Shown one piece after another: positions 6,002 to 13,010 of a DNA stretch of 13,309 nucleotides (positions are counted from its first letter, which is position 1; every line of letters starts with the position of its first letter). The DNA is taken from contig JAWKRR010000097.1 of assembly GCA_041389525.1 (NCBI GenBank), positions 1 to 13,309 of the forward strand, in the 5' to 3' direction. The DNA comes from JACKFB01 sp041389525 (GTDB lineage: Bacteria; Myxococcota_A; UBA9042; PHBI01; JACKFB01). Below the pieces are notes generated by a model. It was not told the origin of the DNA. It did not search any database and saw only the letters and a list, made by a program, of their open reading frames with translations. Made by a program: the position numbers and the translations under genes.

Positions 6002-7903
6002 ATGCGTGTGTTTTTACTCGGCCTGCTCGTCGCGGGTCTCTCGATCGCCACGACTGGCTGTGATGACGGCGGCGGCACGAAGTTCGATGTGACGGACTCC
6101 GGCGGCTCCGACCTGGTCGCGGACACGGTCGCGCCGGATGTGACCGGTGACCTCGGGCTCGACAGCGCCGCGGACGCCGACAGCGGCCCCGTGACCCCTC
6201 CGGAGTGCCAGTCGGTCGCCTGCGGAAACGGCGGCGCCTGCGTGGTTCAAGGCGGCTCCGGGGTCTGCGAGTGCCCGCCGGGGACCGACGGCGCGGGCTG
6301 CGAGACGCTGTGCCCCGCGGCACCCCTGACGATCGCGGCCTGCTCCAGCCTGGCCGCCCCCGGGGTCTGGTGGCACGGGCCCGCGGCCGAGGACTGCGGC
6401 ACCGCGCGGCTCTTCAAGCTGACCGCGGCCGGGGCTAGCGAGGTGCTGCTCTCGGGCGACTTCAACGGCTGGGCGCCGACCGCGGCCACAGCGACCGCCC
6501 TGACGGACGCGGACGGCGACGGCGGCTGGGAGACCAGCATCGCGCTGCCCCCCGGCGAGCACCGCTACAAGTTCATCGTGGACGGGGTCGCGCAGGCCGA
6601 CCCCGGCAACCCCTTCAACGAGCCCGACGGCGCCGGCGGCACCCAGAGCGTGCTGACCGCGGGGGACTGCGCCCAGGCTGACGCGGGCGGCCCCGGCTGC
6701 CGCTGGCTCTTCGCCGCGGGAGGCTCGCTGTCCCACCACTGCGCGTCGCCGAAAACGGGCTGCGCGGCGAGCGCGGACTGCCCCGACGGCTGCGTGAGCG
6801 ACGTGTGGATCGCCGTGGATCTCGGCGCGCGCCGGGCGGTGACCGACCTCCGCTTCCGCTCCGACTGGTGGGCCAAGCGACCCAAGGGCTGGGAGCTCTG
6901 GGTGAGCGACTCCATGCTGAGGGGCCCGCAGACCGGCGCTACCCTGGTGACCACGGGCTCGGGCCAGCAGGCCCCTTGGCAGTGCGTGACCGGCGAGGCC
7001 TGCTCCAGCGAGGTGCCCGCCGACGAGTGCTGCCCCAACGGCGCCGCTCAACCGCAGCAAATCCCCGACGGCGCGCTGATCTCGAAGTACGACGACACCC
7101 ACCTGCCGCCGGCCGCCGGGCGCTTCGTCTGGTTCAACATCGCCGACACCTACGACCCCACCTCCCTGCTCTTCGAGGACCTGCAGCTTCAGGGCAACGA
7201 CTGCATCCCCGGAGCGCCAGCGCCGACACCCACCCCCTGCGCGCCCAACCCCTGCTTCGCCGGCGTGACCTGCACCGTGACGGGCGGCGCCACCTACAGC
7301 TGCGGCCCCTGCCCCGCCGGCACCGCGGGCGACGGCGAGACCTGCACCGAGATCGACGGCTGCGCGGACGCCCCGTGCTTCCCCGCCGTGACCTGCACCG
7401 ACCACCCCGCACCCGACACCGGCTTCACCTGCGGCCCCTGCCCCACCGGCTTCACCGGCAACGGCAAGACCTGCGCCCCCGACCTGCCGCCCGAGTGCGT
7501 GACGGCGGGCGACTGCAACGCCAACGGCACCCAGTCGTGCAGCGGCGGCAAATGCGTCACCAAGAGCTGCTCCGGCCAGAGCCAGTGCGGCTCCGGCTAC
7601 TGCTTCAAGGGCAAGTGCGCCATCGGCGCCGGCTCCTGCGAGGCCGCCTGCACCCAGGCCCACGGCAACAACACCTGGCTCTGCGACGGCTCGGGCTACT
7701 GCCAGGTGCGCAACTGCTCGTCGTCCAAGCCCTGCCCAAGCGGCCAGGAGTGCGTCTCGCGCTTCAACAACAGCTTTGGCCCCGGCGGGTCGTCGACCTC
7801 GGCCTACGGCTGCGAGTCCGACGGCTCCAGCCCCTGCAACGGCGCCTGCTCGAGCTCCCAGGTCTGCTCCTCGGAGAGCCAGCCGCCCAAGTGCTTCCCG
7901 TGA
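6002..7903 (+). CDS. Multidomain lipoprotein: EGF-like, glycogen-binding and Cys-rich modules
   Basis: The 633-aa product has signal peptide MRVFLLGLLVAGLSIATTG with lipid Cys at 20, then an Asp-rich linker to about residue 66. Residues 69-100 form an EGF-like module (CGNGGAC, then CECPPGTDGAGC). Residues 146-220 look like a CBM48/AMPK-type glycogen-binding domain: SGDFNGWAPT, GGWETSIALPPGEHRYKFIVDG and a DPGNPFNEPDG end. Residues 233-400 include VWIAVDLGARRAVTDLRFRS and WELWVSDS, suggestive of an F5/8C (discoidin-like) fold, which is less certain. Two further EGF-like modules lie at 413-491, and a tail of short Cys-rich repeats at 499-631. GAGGGGG sits about 8 nt before the ATG. It is probably surface-anchored and carbohydrate-binding; no catalytic motif is recognised. 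Confidence 0.9.
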   Translation: MRVFLLGLLVAGLSIATTGCDDGGGTKFDVTDSGGSDLVADTVAPDVTGDLGLDSAADADSGPVTPPECQSVACGNGGACVVQGGSGVCECPPGTDGAGCETLCPAAPLTIAACSSLAAPGVWWHGPAAEDCGTARLFKLTAAGASEVLLSGDFNGWAPTAATATALTDADGDGGWETSIALPPGEHRYKFIVDGVAQADPGNPFNEPDGAGGTQSVLTAGDCAQADAGGPGCRWLFAAGGSLSHHCASPKTGCAASADCPDGCVSDVWIAVDLGARRAVTDLRFRSDWWAKRPKGWELWVSDSMLRGPQTGATLVTTGSGQQAPWQCVTGEACSSEVPADECCPNGAAQPQQIPDGALISKYDDTHLPPAAGRFVWFNIADTYDPTSLLFEDLQLQGNDCIPGAPAPTPTPCAPNPCFAGVTCTVTGGATYSCGPCPAGTAGDGETCTEIDGCADAPCFPAVTCTDHPAPDTGFTCGPCPTGFTGNGKTCAPDLPPECVTAGDCNANGTQSCSGGKCVTKSCSGQSQCGSGYCFKGKCAIGAGSCEAACTQAHGNNTWLCDGSGYCQVRNCSSSKPCPSGQECVSRFNNSFGPGGSSTSAYGCESDGSSPCNGACSSSQVCSSESQPPKCFP

Positions 7904-7920
7904 TCTGACCACGTCGCAGC

Positions 7921-7962
7921 GCGTGGGAGGGACGCCGCGGCCGCGGCCCGCGACCCCCACGC
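7921..7962. terminator. Inverted repeat between convergent genes, terminator-like
   Basis: GCGTGGG at 7921-7927 pairs with CCCACGC at 7956-7962, 18 bases past the stop of the 633-aa lipoprotein. CGCCGCGGCCG occurs twice nearby, inside and just after the stem. No T-run follows, so this is a structural candidate only. Confidence 0.25.
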
Positions 7963-8017
7963 GCCGCGGCCGTCGGACTTAAGCCAGCCCGAGGGTCTCG
8001 AGCGCGTCGTGCTCCGC

Positions 8018-8041
8018 GGCACGGGCGCGCGTCCCCGTGCC
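8018..8041 (-). terminator. Hairpin at the end of the M15 peptidase gene
   Basis: GGCACGGG at 8018-8025 pairs perfectly with CCCGTGCC at 8034-8041 around an 8-nt loop, touching the TAG stop (8041-8043) of the minus-strand gene. It is a strong GC stem in the right place, but no T-run follows in the minus direction. Confidence 0.35.
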
Positions 8042-8829
8042 TAGCGGTCCACGCAGCCCGCCTGCAGCAGCTCCGGGCGATACTCGAAGTGCATGGTGTC
8101 GAAGTGGTACCACTTGCCGCCCCAGATGAAGCCGTGGCGCTCAAAGACCTCGACGATCTCCCACGGAAACCGGTTCCGCCACCGCAGCAGCCCGTCAGCG
8201 CCCGGCCGCGCCCAGCGCCAGTAGTCCGAGCCGGACACGTCCAGGTCGATAGCGATGGCGAAGCTGTGGACGCTGGGGCGGTTGGTGCCGCGGATGTTGC
8301 GCCACACAAACGTACCGGCGGGCTTTTCGGCGTGACGACGGATCTCGGGCGGTAGTCCCTCGAGCTCGCTGGAGACCGCCTCGAGCGCGGTCGCGGCCCC
8401 GTTGACGGTCGCGAATCGCAAGGCGACGTCGGCGGTCTTCGGCAGCCAGCGCACCACGCGCGTCTTCGCACGCACAGCGGCGCGGTCGGCGCCGTACATC
8501 GCGGTGAAGAGCGGGCCGTGACGCGCCCGGCCAGGGTCCGCGCCGCGCGCCGGGGGGACGCCGCGCTCGCGCCCCACTGGGTAGGGCTGGGCCATCTGGT
8601 CGCGCAGGTCCGCGTCGTCGAGGCCCTCGTCGCCCACCGGCAGGTCGCGCCCGTCGTCCCATGGGAGCACCGTGCCGTCGCAGAGGCGTAGCTCCGTCGC
8701 TGACGCGCCGCACACGGTCTCGGGGTACGCGGCCACCAAGCAGCGCAGCCCCGCGGGGATCTCGGCCGGCTCAGGGGCGGGTTCGGGCAGGCCAAGCAAG
8801 ATCAGCGCCAGCAGGGCGAGGACGTTCAT
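8041..8829 (-). CDS. Exported M15-family zinc peptidase (LD/DD-peptidase-like)
   Basis: The 262-aa product starts with a short hydrophobic signal (MNVLALLALILLGLP) followed by a Pro/Glu-rich stretch. The C-terminal half carries the M15 signatures. SVHSFAIAIDLDVS at 186-199 gives Zn ligands H188 and D195 (canonical SxHxxGxAxD, with Ala here in place of Gly). IWGGKWYHFDTMHFEY at 235-250 gives catalytic Asp 244 and third ligand H247. This pattern is closest to the M15C/VanY-like group of cell-wall L-Ala-D-Glu or D-Ala-D-Ala cleaving enzymes. It should act on peptidoglycan outside the cytoplasm. The ATG at 8829 is chosen because the signal peptide starts there. It is divergent from the histidine kinase; no functional tie is evident. 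The exact cleavage site is unknown. Confidence 0.88.
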   Translation of the reverse strand: MNVLALLALILLGLPEPAPEPAEIPAGLRCLVAAYPETVCGASATELRLCDGTVLPWDDGRDLPVGDEGLDDADLRDQMAQPYPVGRERGVPPARGADPGRARHGPLFTAMYGADRAAVRAKTRVVRWLPKTADVALRFATVNGAATALEAVSSELEGLPPEIRRHAEKPAGTFVWRNIRGTNRPSVHSFAIAIDLDVSGSDYWRWARPGADGLLRWRNRFPWEIVEVFERHGFIWGGKWYHFDTMHFEYRPELLQAGCVDR

Positions 8830-9032
8830 GGGCGCACCCACGAGGGGCCATCCGACGCCGCAAACACCGTGACCGCCGACGCGCCACGCGGCGCCCGCCC
8901 GCGCGTTACACCTGCCAAATCGCCTGATGTTGACTGCAAAATCTGCATGGCCCAACCTGGAGGACGCGCCCGCCAAGCCCCATCCACCATTTCGTGGATG
9001 ACCAATGCATCGGCGTCGCTCGTGATCCGAAC

Positions 9033-10619
9033 ATGGATTCCATTAGCACGCTCTTCGACACCAGCGACTTTCCGGCGCGCTGGCATTGCGGCCACTGGAC
9101 TGCGTTTCACGGCTATACGCATATCATCTCGGATCTGCTCGTCTGGGGGGCCTACACGGCCATTCCGGCGCTGCTTGCTTTCTTTTTCTATCGGCGCCGC
9201 GACCGGCTGGCCTTCCCGCGTATCGGCTGGCTCTTCGTAGCTTTCATCTTCGCCTGCGGCACCACCCACCTGCTCGAGGCGATTATCTTTTGGCACCCCG
9301 TGTATCGCGTCGCCGGGGTCATGAAAGCGCTCACCGCGGGCGTGTCCTGGCTCACGGTGGCCGCGCTGATCCCGGCGATCCCGCGCGCGCTCGCCCAGCC
9401 AAGCAGCGCCGAGCTCGCGGCCGCGCTCCGTGCCCGTGACGCGGCCGAGGCCAAGTCCCGCCAGGACCAGCACCGCTTCGAGGGCGCCTTCGTCCACGCC
9501 CCCACCGGGATGGCGCTGCTCGACCGCGGCGGCGTGTGCGTCAGCGTCAACCCCGCCCTGTGCTCGAGCGTCGAGCGGCCGGCCGAGACCCTGGTCGGCC
9601 AGCGGATCCGCGACCTCTTCGTCGAGGAGGACCAAGCCCCCGAGGGCAGCGGGATTCCGGCGGTCTGCGACGGCAGGCTGCCCCGATTTCGCGGCCAGAA
9701 GCGCGTCCGGCACCTCGATGGCCGCACCCAATGGTTCGACGTGGCGGCCTCGGCCGTGGACGAGCAGGACCCGGGCGCGCTCATCGTCGTGCATTTCGTC
9801 GACATCACCGACGAGGTGCTGGCGCACGCGGAGCTCAGCCTCCTCAACGAGGCGCTGGAGGAGCGGATCGACGAGCGGACGGCCGAGCTGCAGCGCTCCA
9901 ACGAGGAGCTCGAGCGCTTTGGATACGCGGCCGCGCACGACCTGAAGGCGCCGCTGCGCGCCATCGCCAACCTGACCCAGTGGATCAGCGAGGAGCAGGT
10001 CGCCGGCAACGCCGAGCGGGTCGAGGAGTACAAGGCGCTCTTGGACTCGCGGGTGACGCGGATGAAGCGGCTGGTCGACGACCTGCTGGGCTACGCGCGG
10101 GCGGGGCGCGCCGACGAGATGGTGGGCGCCATCGACCTGCGCGAGGCCGTGAAGACCGCCGTCGAGCAGGTGCGGCCGCCGGAGACGTTCACGATCGAGA
10201 TCTGCGGCGACCTGCCGGTGATCAACGCCGCGCGCGGTCCCGTCGAGCAGATCCTGGCCAATCTGATCGGCAACGCCGTAAAACACCACACAAGCGAGAG
10301 CGGCCACATCCGCATCGGCGCGGCCGAGGCTGGCGACTTTTGGGAGCTCACCATCGCGGACGACGGGCCGGGCATTCCCGCAGAGCAGCGTGAACGAGTC
10401 TTCGAGATGTTTCAGACACTACGCCCACGCGACGAAGTCGAGGGCAGCGGCCTTGGTCTCTCGCTTGTGCGTCGCAGCATAACCATCCGGGGTGGGACGG
10501 TATCGATGGACGAAACGCCAGGTGGTGGTTGCACGGTCCGGGTCCTGTGGCCTAAAGCGCCTCGGCTGCGTTCGCGCGCCAGGCGCCGATCTCAGACCCA
10601 TCCCGGAGACGTCCCATGA
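9033..10619 (+). CDS. Ethylene-receptor-like sensor histidine kinase with PAS domain
   Basis: The 528-aa protein has three membrane segments (about 31-53, 62-87, 93-116) with the ETR1 ethylene-binding signature: ISDLLVWGAYTAIP places D34, Y41, I44 and P45 at the spacing of ETR1 D25, Y32, I35 and P36. ACGTTHL gives C75 and H79, matching copper ligands C65/H69. Then come a PAS-like domain (about 143-262), a coiled coil (263-295), a HisKA region with AAHDLKAPLRAI (phospho-His 302), and a HATPase with LIGNAVKHH (N414), DDGPGI (443-448) and GSGLGLS (471-477). It should autophosphorylate and pass phosphate to the regulator encoded next, whose ATG overlaps its TGA as ATGA. A GTG at 8994 would add 13 residues; neither start has a good ribosome site. 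Ethylene binding is inferred, not shown. Confidence 0.9.
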   Translation: MDSISTLFDTSDFPARWHCGHWTAFHGYTHIISDLLVWGAYTAIPALLAFFFYRRRDRLAFPRIGWLFVAFIFACGTTHLLEAIIFWHPVYRVAGVMKALTAGVSWLTVAALIPAIPRALAQPSSAELAAALRARDAAEAKSRQDQHRFEGAFVHAPTGMALLDRGGVCVSVNPALCSSVERPAETLVGQRIRDLFVEEDQAPEGSGIPAVCDGRLPRFRGQKRVRHLDGRTQWFDVAASAVDEQDPGALIVVHFVDITDEVLAHAELSLLNEALEERIDERTAELQRSNEELERFGYAAAHDLKAPLRAIANLTQWISEEQVAGNAERVEEYKALLDSRVTRMKRLVDDLLGYARAGRADEMVGAIDLREAVKTAVEQVRPPETFTIEICGDLPVINAARGPVEQILANLIGNAVKHHTSESGHIRIGAAEAGDFWELTIADDGPGIPAEQRERVFEMFQTLRPRDEVEGSGLGLSLVRRSITIRGGTVSMDETPGGGCTVRVLWPKAPRLRSRARRRSQTHPGDVP

Positions 10620-11013
10620 AAGTCTTACTCGTCGACGACGACCGCGTGGACGCCATGGCGGTCGAGCGGGCCATGGGGGCTGTTCAGGCTGGGTTTGACC
10701 TGCGGCACGCGTCGTCGGGCCAGGCGGCGCTCGACGAGCTTCGCAATGGCGCCCCCGACTCGCCGACGGTCCTGGTCATCGACCTGCACATGCCGGGCAT
10801 GGACGGGATCGCGCTGCTGCGCCACATCCGCGCGGATCCGCAGCTCGCCGCCCTCCCCGCGTTCATCCTCAGCACCTCCGCGGACTTGAGCGACCGCGCG
10901 CCGCCGCCGCCCTTCACATCGTCGGCTGGGTGACCAAGTCGTCGGACGGCTCGCGCTTGCGCTCGTTCGTGCGCCTGCTGGACCTGTACGGGCAAGTGGT
11001 GACCGCCCCATGA
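10616..11013 (+). CDS. CheY-like single-domain response regulator, frameshifted as sequenced
   Basis: The start MKVLLVDDDRVDAMAVERAM carries the acidic pocket (D7-D9), VIDLHMPGMDG gives phospho-acceptor D56, and ILSTSAD the conserved Ser/Thr. As written the frame stops at 10931-10933 after DRAPPPPFTSSAG, before the conserved Lys. In another frame the domain continues HIVGWVTKSSDGSRLRSFVR to a stop at 11011-11013, supplying the Lys in WVTKS. Adding one base near 10886-10900 joins the parts into 132 aa, a normal receiver length. The corrected stop overlaps the next gene's ATG as ATGA, just as this gene overlaps the kinase. GGAG lies about 7 nt before its ATG. It is probably the direct phosphoacceptor of the kinase, resembling Rcp1-type regulators; no output domain. 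Confidence 0.85.
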
Positions 11014-11950
11014 GCGTCGACCCCGCCAACCATCGCCTGAGCGTGCTCGTGGTGGACGACGACCTCGTGGACCGGATGGTGGTCGCGCGGCTGCTCGAGC
11101 ACCTTCGACGTGACGCTGGTGTCGAGCGCCGGCGAGGCCCTGGAGCGCCTGGCGACCGAGCGATTCCACTGCGTGCTCATCGACTACCGGCTGCCGGACG
11201 CCGACGGGATCAGCGTGCTCGACGCCCTGTGGGCCGACGCCGCCGCGCCCGCCGCCATCATGCTGACCGGGTCCGGGGACGAGGCGGTCGCCGTCAACGC
11301 GATGAAGCACGGCGCCCACGACTACCTGACCAAGGCGGGCCTCGACCGCGATCGCCTCGTGGCCGCGATCTTCGAGGCCCACGGGCGGCAGCGGGCGGCG
11401 CGCGAGGAGCACCTCGAGCAGGTGCGGCTGGCGCGGCTGGCGAACTTCGACCAGCTCACCGACCTCTACAGCCGCGCCTGGTTCGACGAGCGGCTGGCCC
11501 ACGAGCTGAAGCGGTCGCGCCGCTACGGGTCCGCGCTGGCGCTGGCCCTCATCGACGTCGACCAGTTCAAGGAGCTGGAACGACACCCTCGGCCATCTGG
11601 GCGGCGACGACGTGCTGCGGGCCGTCGCGCAGGCCATCCAGGGGTCGGTGCGCGACGTGGACTTCGCGGCGCGATGGGGCGGCGACGAGTTCTGCGTGCT
11701 GCTGCCGAAGACGGACCTGGAGTCGTGCCAGCGCATCGGGAATCGAATCTGCGAGGGCTCGCGGGCCATCCGATTCGCGACCGAGAAGGGCTGCGCGATG
11801 TCGGTGAGCTGCTCGGTGGGCATCGCGGCGTGGCAGGGCGGCGACCTGGATCAGCTGCGATTCGTGCGGGCGGCCGACGCCGCGCTCTACCGCGCGAAGA
11901 ACGCGGGGCGGGACCGCTGCGTGGTCGACCGGCTGGTCCACACGGAGTGA
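11010..11950 (+). CDS. REC-GGDEF diguanylate cyclase, two apparent frameshifts
   Basis: Three frames together encode one 312-aa protein if one extra base is removed near 11097-11101 and one at 11577/11578. The receiver domain (about 10-125) has DDD at 16-18, phospho-acceptor D58 in VLIDYRLPDADG, T86 in IMLTGSGDE and K108 in YLTKAG. A helical linker (REEHLEQVRLARLANFDQLT) leads to the GGDEF domain, with IDVDQFKEL then NDTLGHLGGDDVLR after correction, and the active-site signature RWGGDEF. RDVD lies five residues before GGDEF, matching the RxxD inhibitory c-di-GMP site. It should make c-di-GMP from two GTP when the receiver is phosphorylated. It overlaps the upstream regulator (ATGA) and the downstream DUF167 gene (GTGA). 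Confidence 0.87.
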
Positions 11951-12255
11951 GCGCGTGGGGTCCCGACGAGCTGTGGACCTGCGGCGCGCTGAGCGTGGAG
12001 CGGCAGGGGACAGCGCTGCTCGAGGTCCACGTTCAGCCCGGCGCGCGCGCGACCGAGGTCGTGGGCATGCACGGCGGCCGCCTGAAGGTGCGGCTCGCGG
12101 CGCCGCCGGTCGACGGGAAGGCCAACCGCGCGCTGACGGATTGGGTGGCGGCGTGGCTGAACCTGCCGCGCTCGGCCGTGAGCCTCGTCCGCGGGGAGAC
12201 GAGCCGGAAGAAGACCTTGCGCATCGAGGGGTTGGAGGGCCCGGCGGGCTCGTGA
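11947..12255 (+). CDS. DUF167 (YggU-like) family protein
   Basis: The 102-aa product contains the DUF167 core: LEVHVQPGARATEVVG (25-40), LKVRLAAPPVDGKANRAL (46-63) and GETSRKKTLRI (83-93). This is the small alpha/beta fold of E. coli YggU, whose biochemical role is not established. The start is the GTG at 11947, which overlaps the cyclase stop as GTGA; no ATG is available before the core. It is the last gene of the signalling operon, and co-transcription is likely from the overlap. A signalling role cannot be deduced because DUF167 genes occur in many contexts. Confidence 0.85.
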   Translation: MSAWGPDELWTCGALSVERQGTALLEVHVQPGARATEVVGMHGGRLKVRLAAPPVDGKANRALTDWVAAWLNLPRSAVSLVRGETSRKKTLRIEGLEGPAGS

Positions 12256-12260
12256 GCCCG
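12245..12260 (+). terminator. Hairpin across the DUF167 stop codon
   Basis: CGGGCTC at 12245-12251 pairs with GAGCCCG at 12254-12260, spanning the TGA at 12253-12255 in the 26-bp gap before the convergent gene. There is no T-run, so this is a weak terminator candidate. Confidence 0.25.
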
Positions 12261-12281
12261 GCCGCGGGAGCGCGCGCAGGT

Positions 12282-12962
12282 CTATCGCGGGTCGAAGCGT
12301 AGCTCGCCCGCCCGCCACGCCTTCCACGCCGCGCCGGGGGTCGGGGGCGTCGCGGCGCACCACGCCAACCACGCGGCCAGCGAGACGTCGGCGTCGTCGC
12401 GGTACGCCTCGGGGACGTGGATCCCGTGGTCGACGGCGTCATCGAGGGCGGCGAGCAGCTTCTCGTGGTAGCGCTCGTACACCGCGAGGTCGCGCAGCCA
12501 CCGCGAGCGCCGGTTGTCGTGGGCGACGACGGCGCGGGCCTCGTCGCGCAGCCGCTCGAGCGCCCCGGGGTGCAGCGCCAAGAGCTGGAAATCGTAGATG
12601 AACTGCACGCCGTCGTGGTGCGTTCCCAGCAGGTGGCGGGCGATGCGCTCGGGCGGGCTCACCAGCCCCGTGAGGTCCAGCGGCGCCACCGAGCGCTCCC
12701 ATAGAAGGAAGGGGAAACGCAGCGGGCGAAAGCGAAAGGCGCGGGCACGCCAGCCCGGACGCGGCGCGAAGTCGCGGCTCATTCCGATGGTCTCGGGGCG
12801 ATTGATGATGCGGTGAAGCATACGCAAGACACCCGTCGACACCTGCCAAAGATTCGGAACCTCTTCGACGACCGCTGCGTCGCGCACTCGCGCCAGGTTT
12901 TGTCGGACGCGGGCGGGGCGGAGGAGCAGGAGGCGGGCCGGCCATGGGGTTTCGTTCGTCAC
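12282..12962 (-). CDS. Uncharacterised 226-aa protein
   Basis: I do not recognise a named domain. The protein begins MTNETPWPARLLLLRPARVR (GTG start) and contains WQVSTGVLRMLHRI, FPFLLWERSVAPLD, LLGTHHDGVQFIYDFQLLAL, HPGALERLRDEARAV, WLRDLAVYERYHEKLLAAL and a Trp-rich end. It has many conserved-looking aromatic, His and Asp residues and no clear signal peptide or membrane span. GTG at 12962 is the only sensible start, with a weak AGG about 7 nt upstream; the next in-frame Met is about 47 residues in. It lies 48 bp after the HupE-like gene on the same strand and may be co-transcribed with it. Coding composition is strong and uninterrupted, so the gene is real. The function is unknown. Confidence 0.75.
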   Translation of the reverse strand: MTNETPWPARLLLLRPARVRQNLARVRDAAVVEEVPNLWQVSTGVLRMLHRIINRPETIGMSRDFAPRPGWRARAFRFRPLRFPFLLWERSVAPLDLTGLVSPPERIARHLLGTHHDGVQFIYDFQLLALHPGALERLRDEARAVVAHDNRRSRWLRDLAVYERYHEKLLAALDDAVDHGIHVPEAYRDDADVSLAAWLAWCAATPPTPGAAWKAWRAGELRFDPR

Positions 12963-13010
12963 GGTGCGCCTGACCTTCAGGGATTTCGGGGGGATGCGGG
13001 GGGCCTCGGT

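Noticed and set aside
6014..7960. 648-aa open frame on the minus strand
   Set aside because: It is Ala/Gly/Val-rich low-complexity sequence opposite the well-supported lipoprotein and has no recognisable motif.
8826..10307. 493-aa open frame on the minus strand
   Set aside because: It lies opposite the histidine kinase, whose catalytic and membrane motifs are unmistakable. The antisense frame has none.
4790..11580. Programmed ribosomal frameshifting as the explanation for the frame breaks
   Set aside because: No slippery heptamer or downstream pseudoknot was recognised at the breaks, and shifts in both directions in unrelated genes fit sequence errors better.
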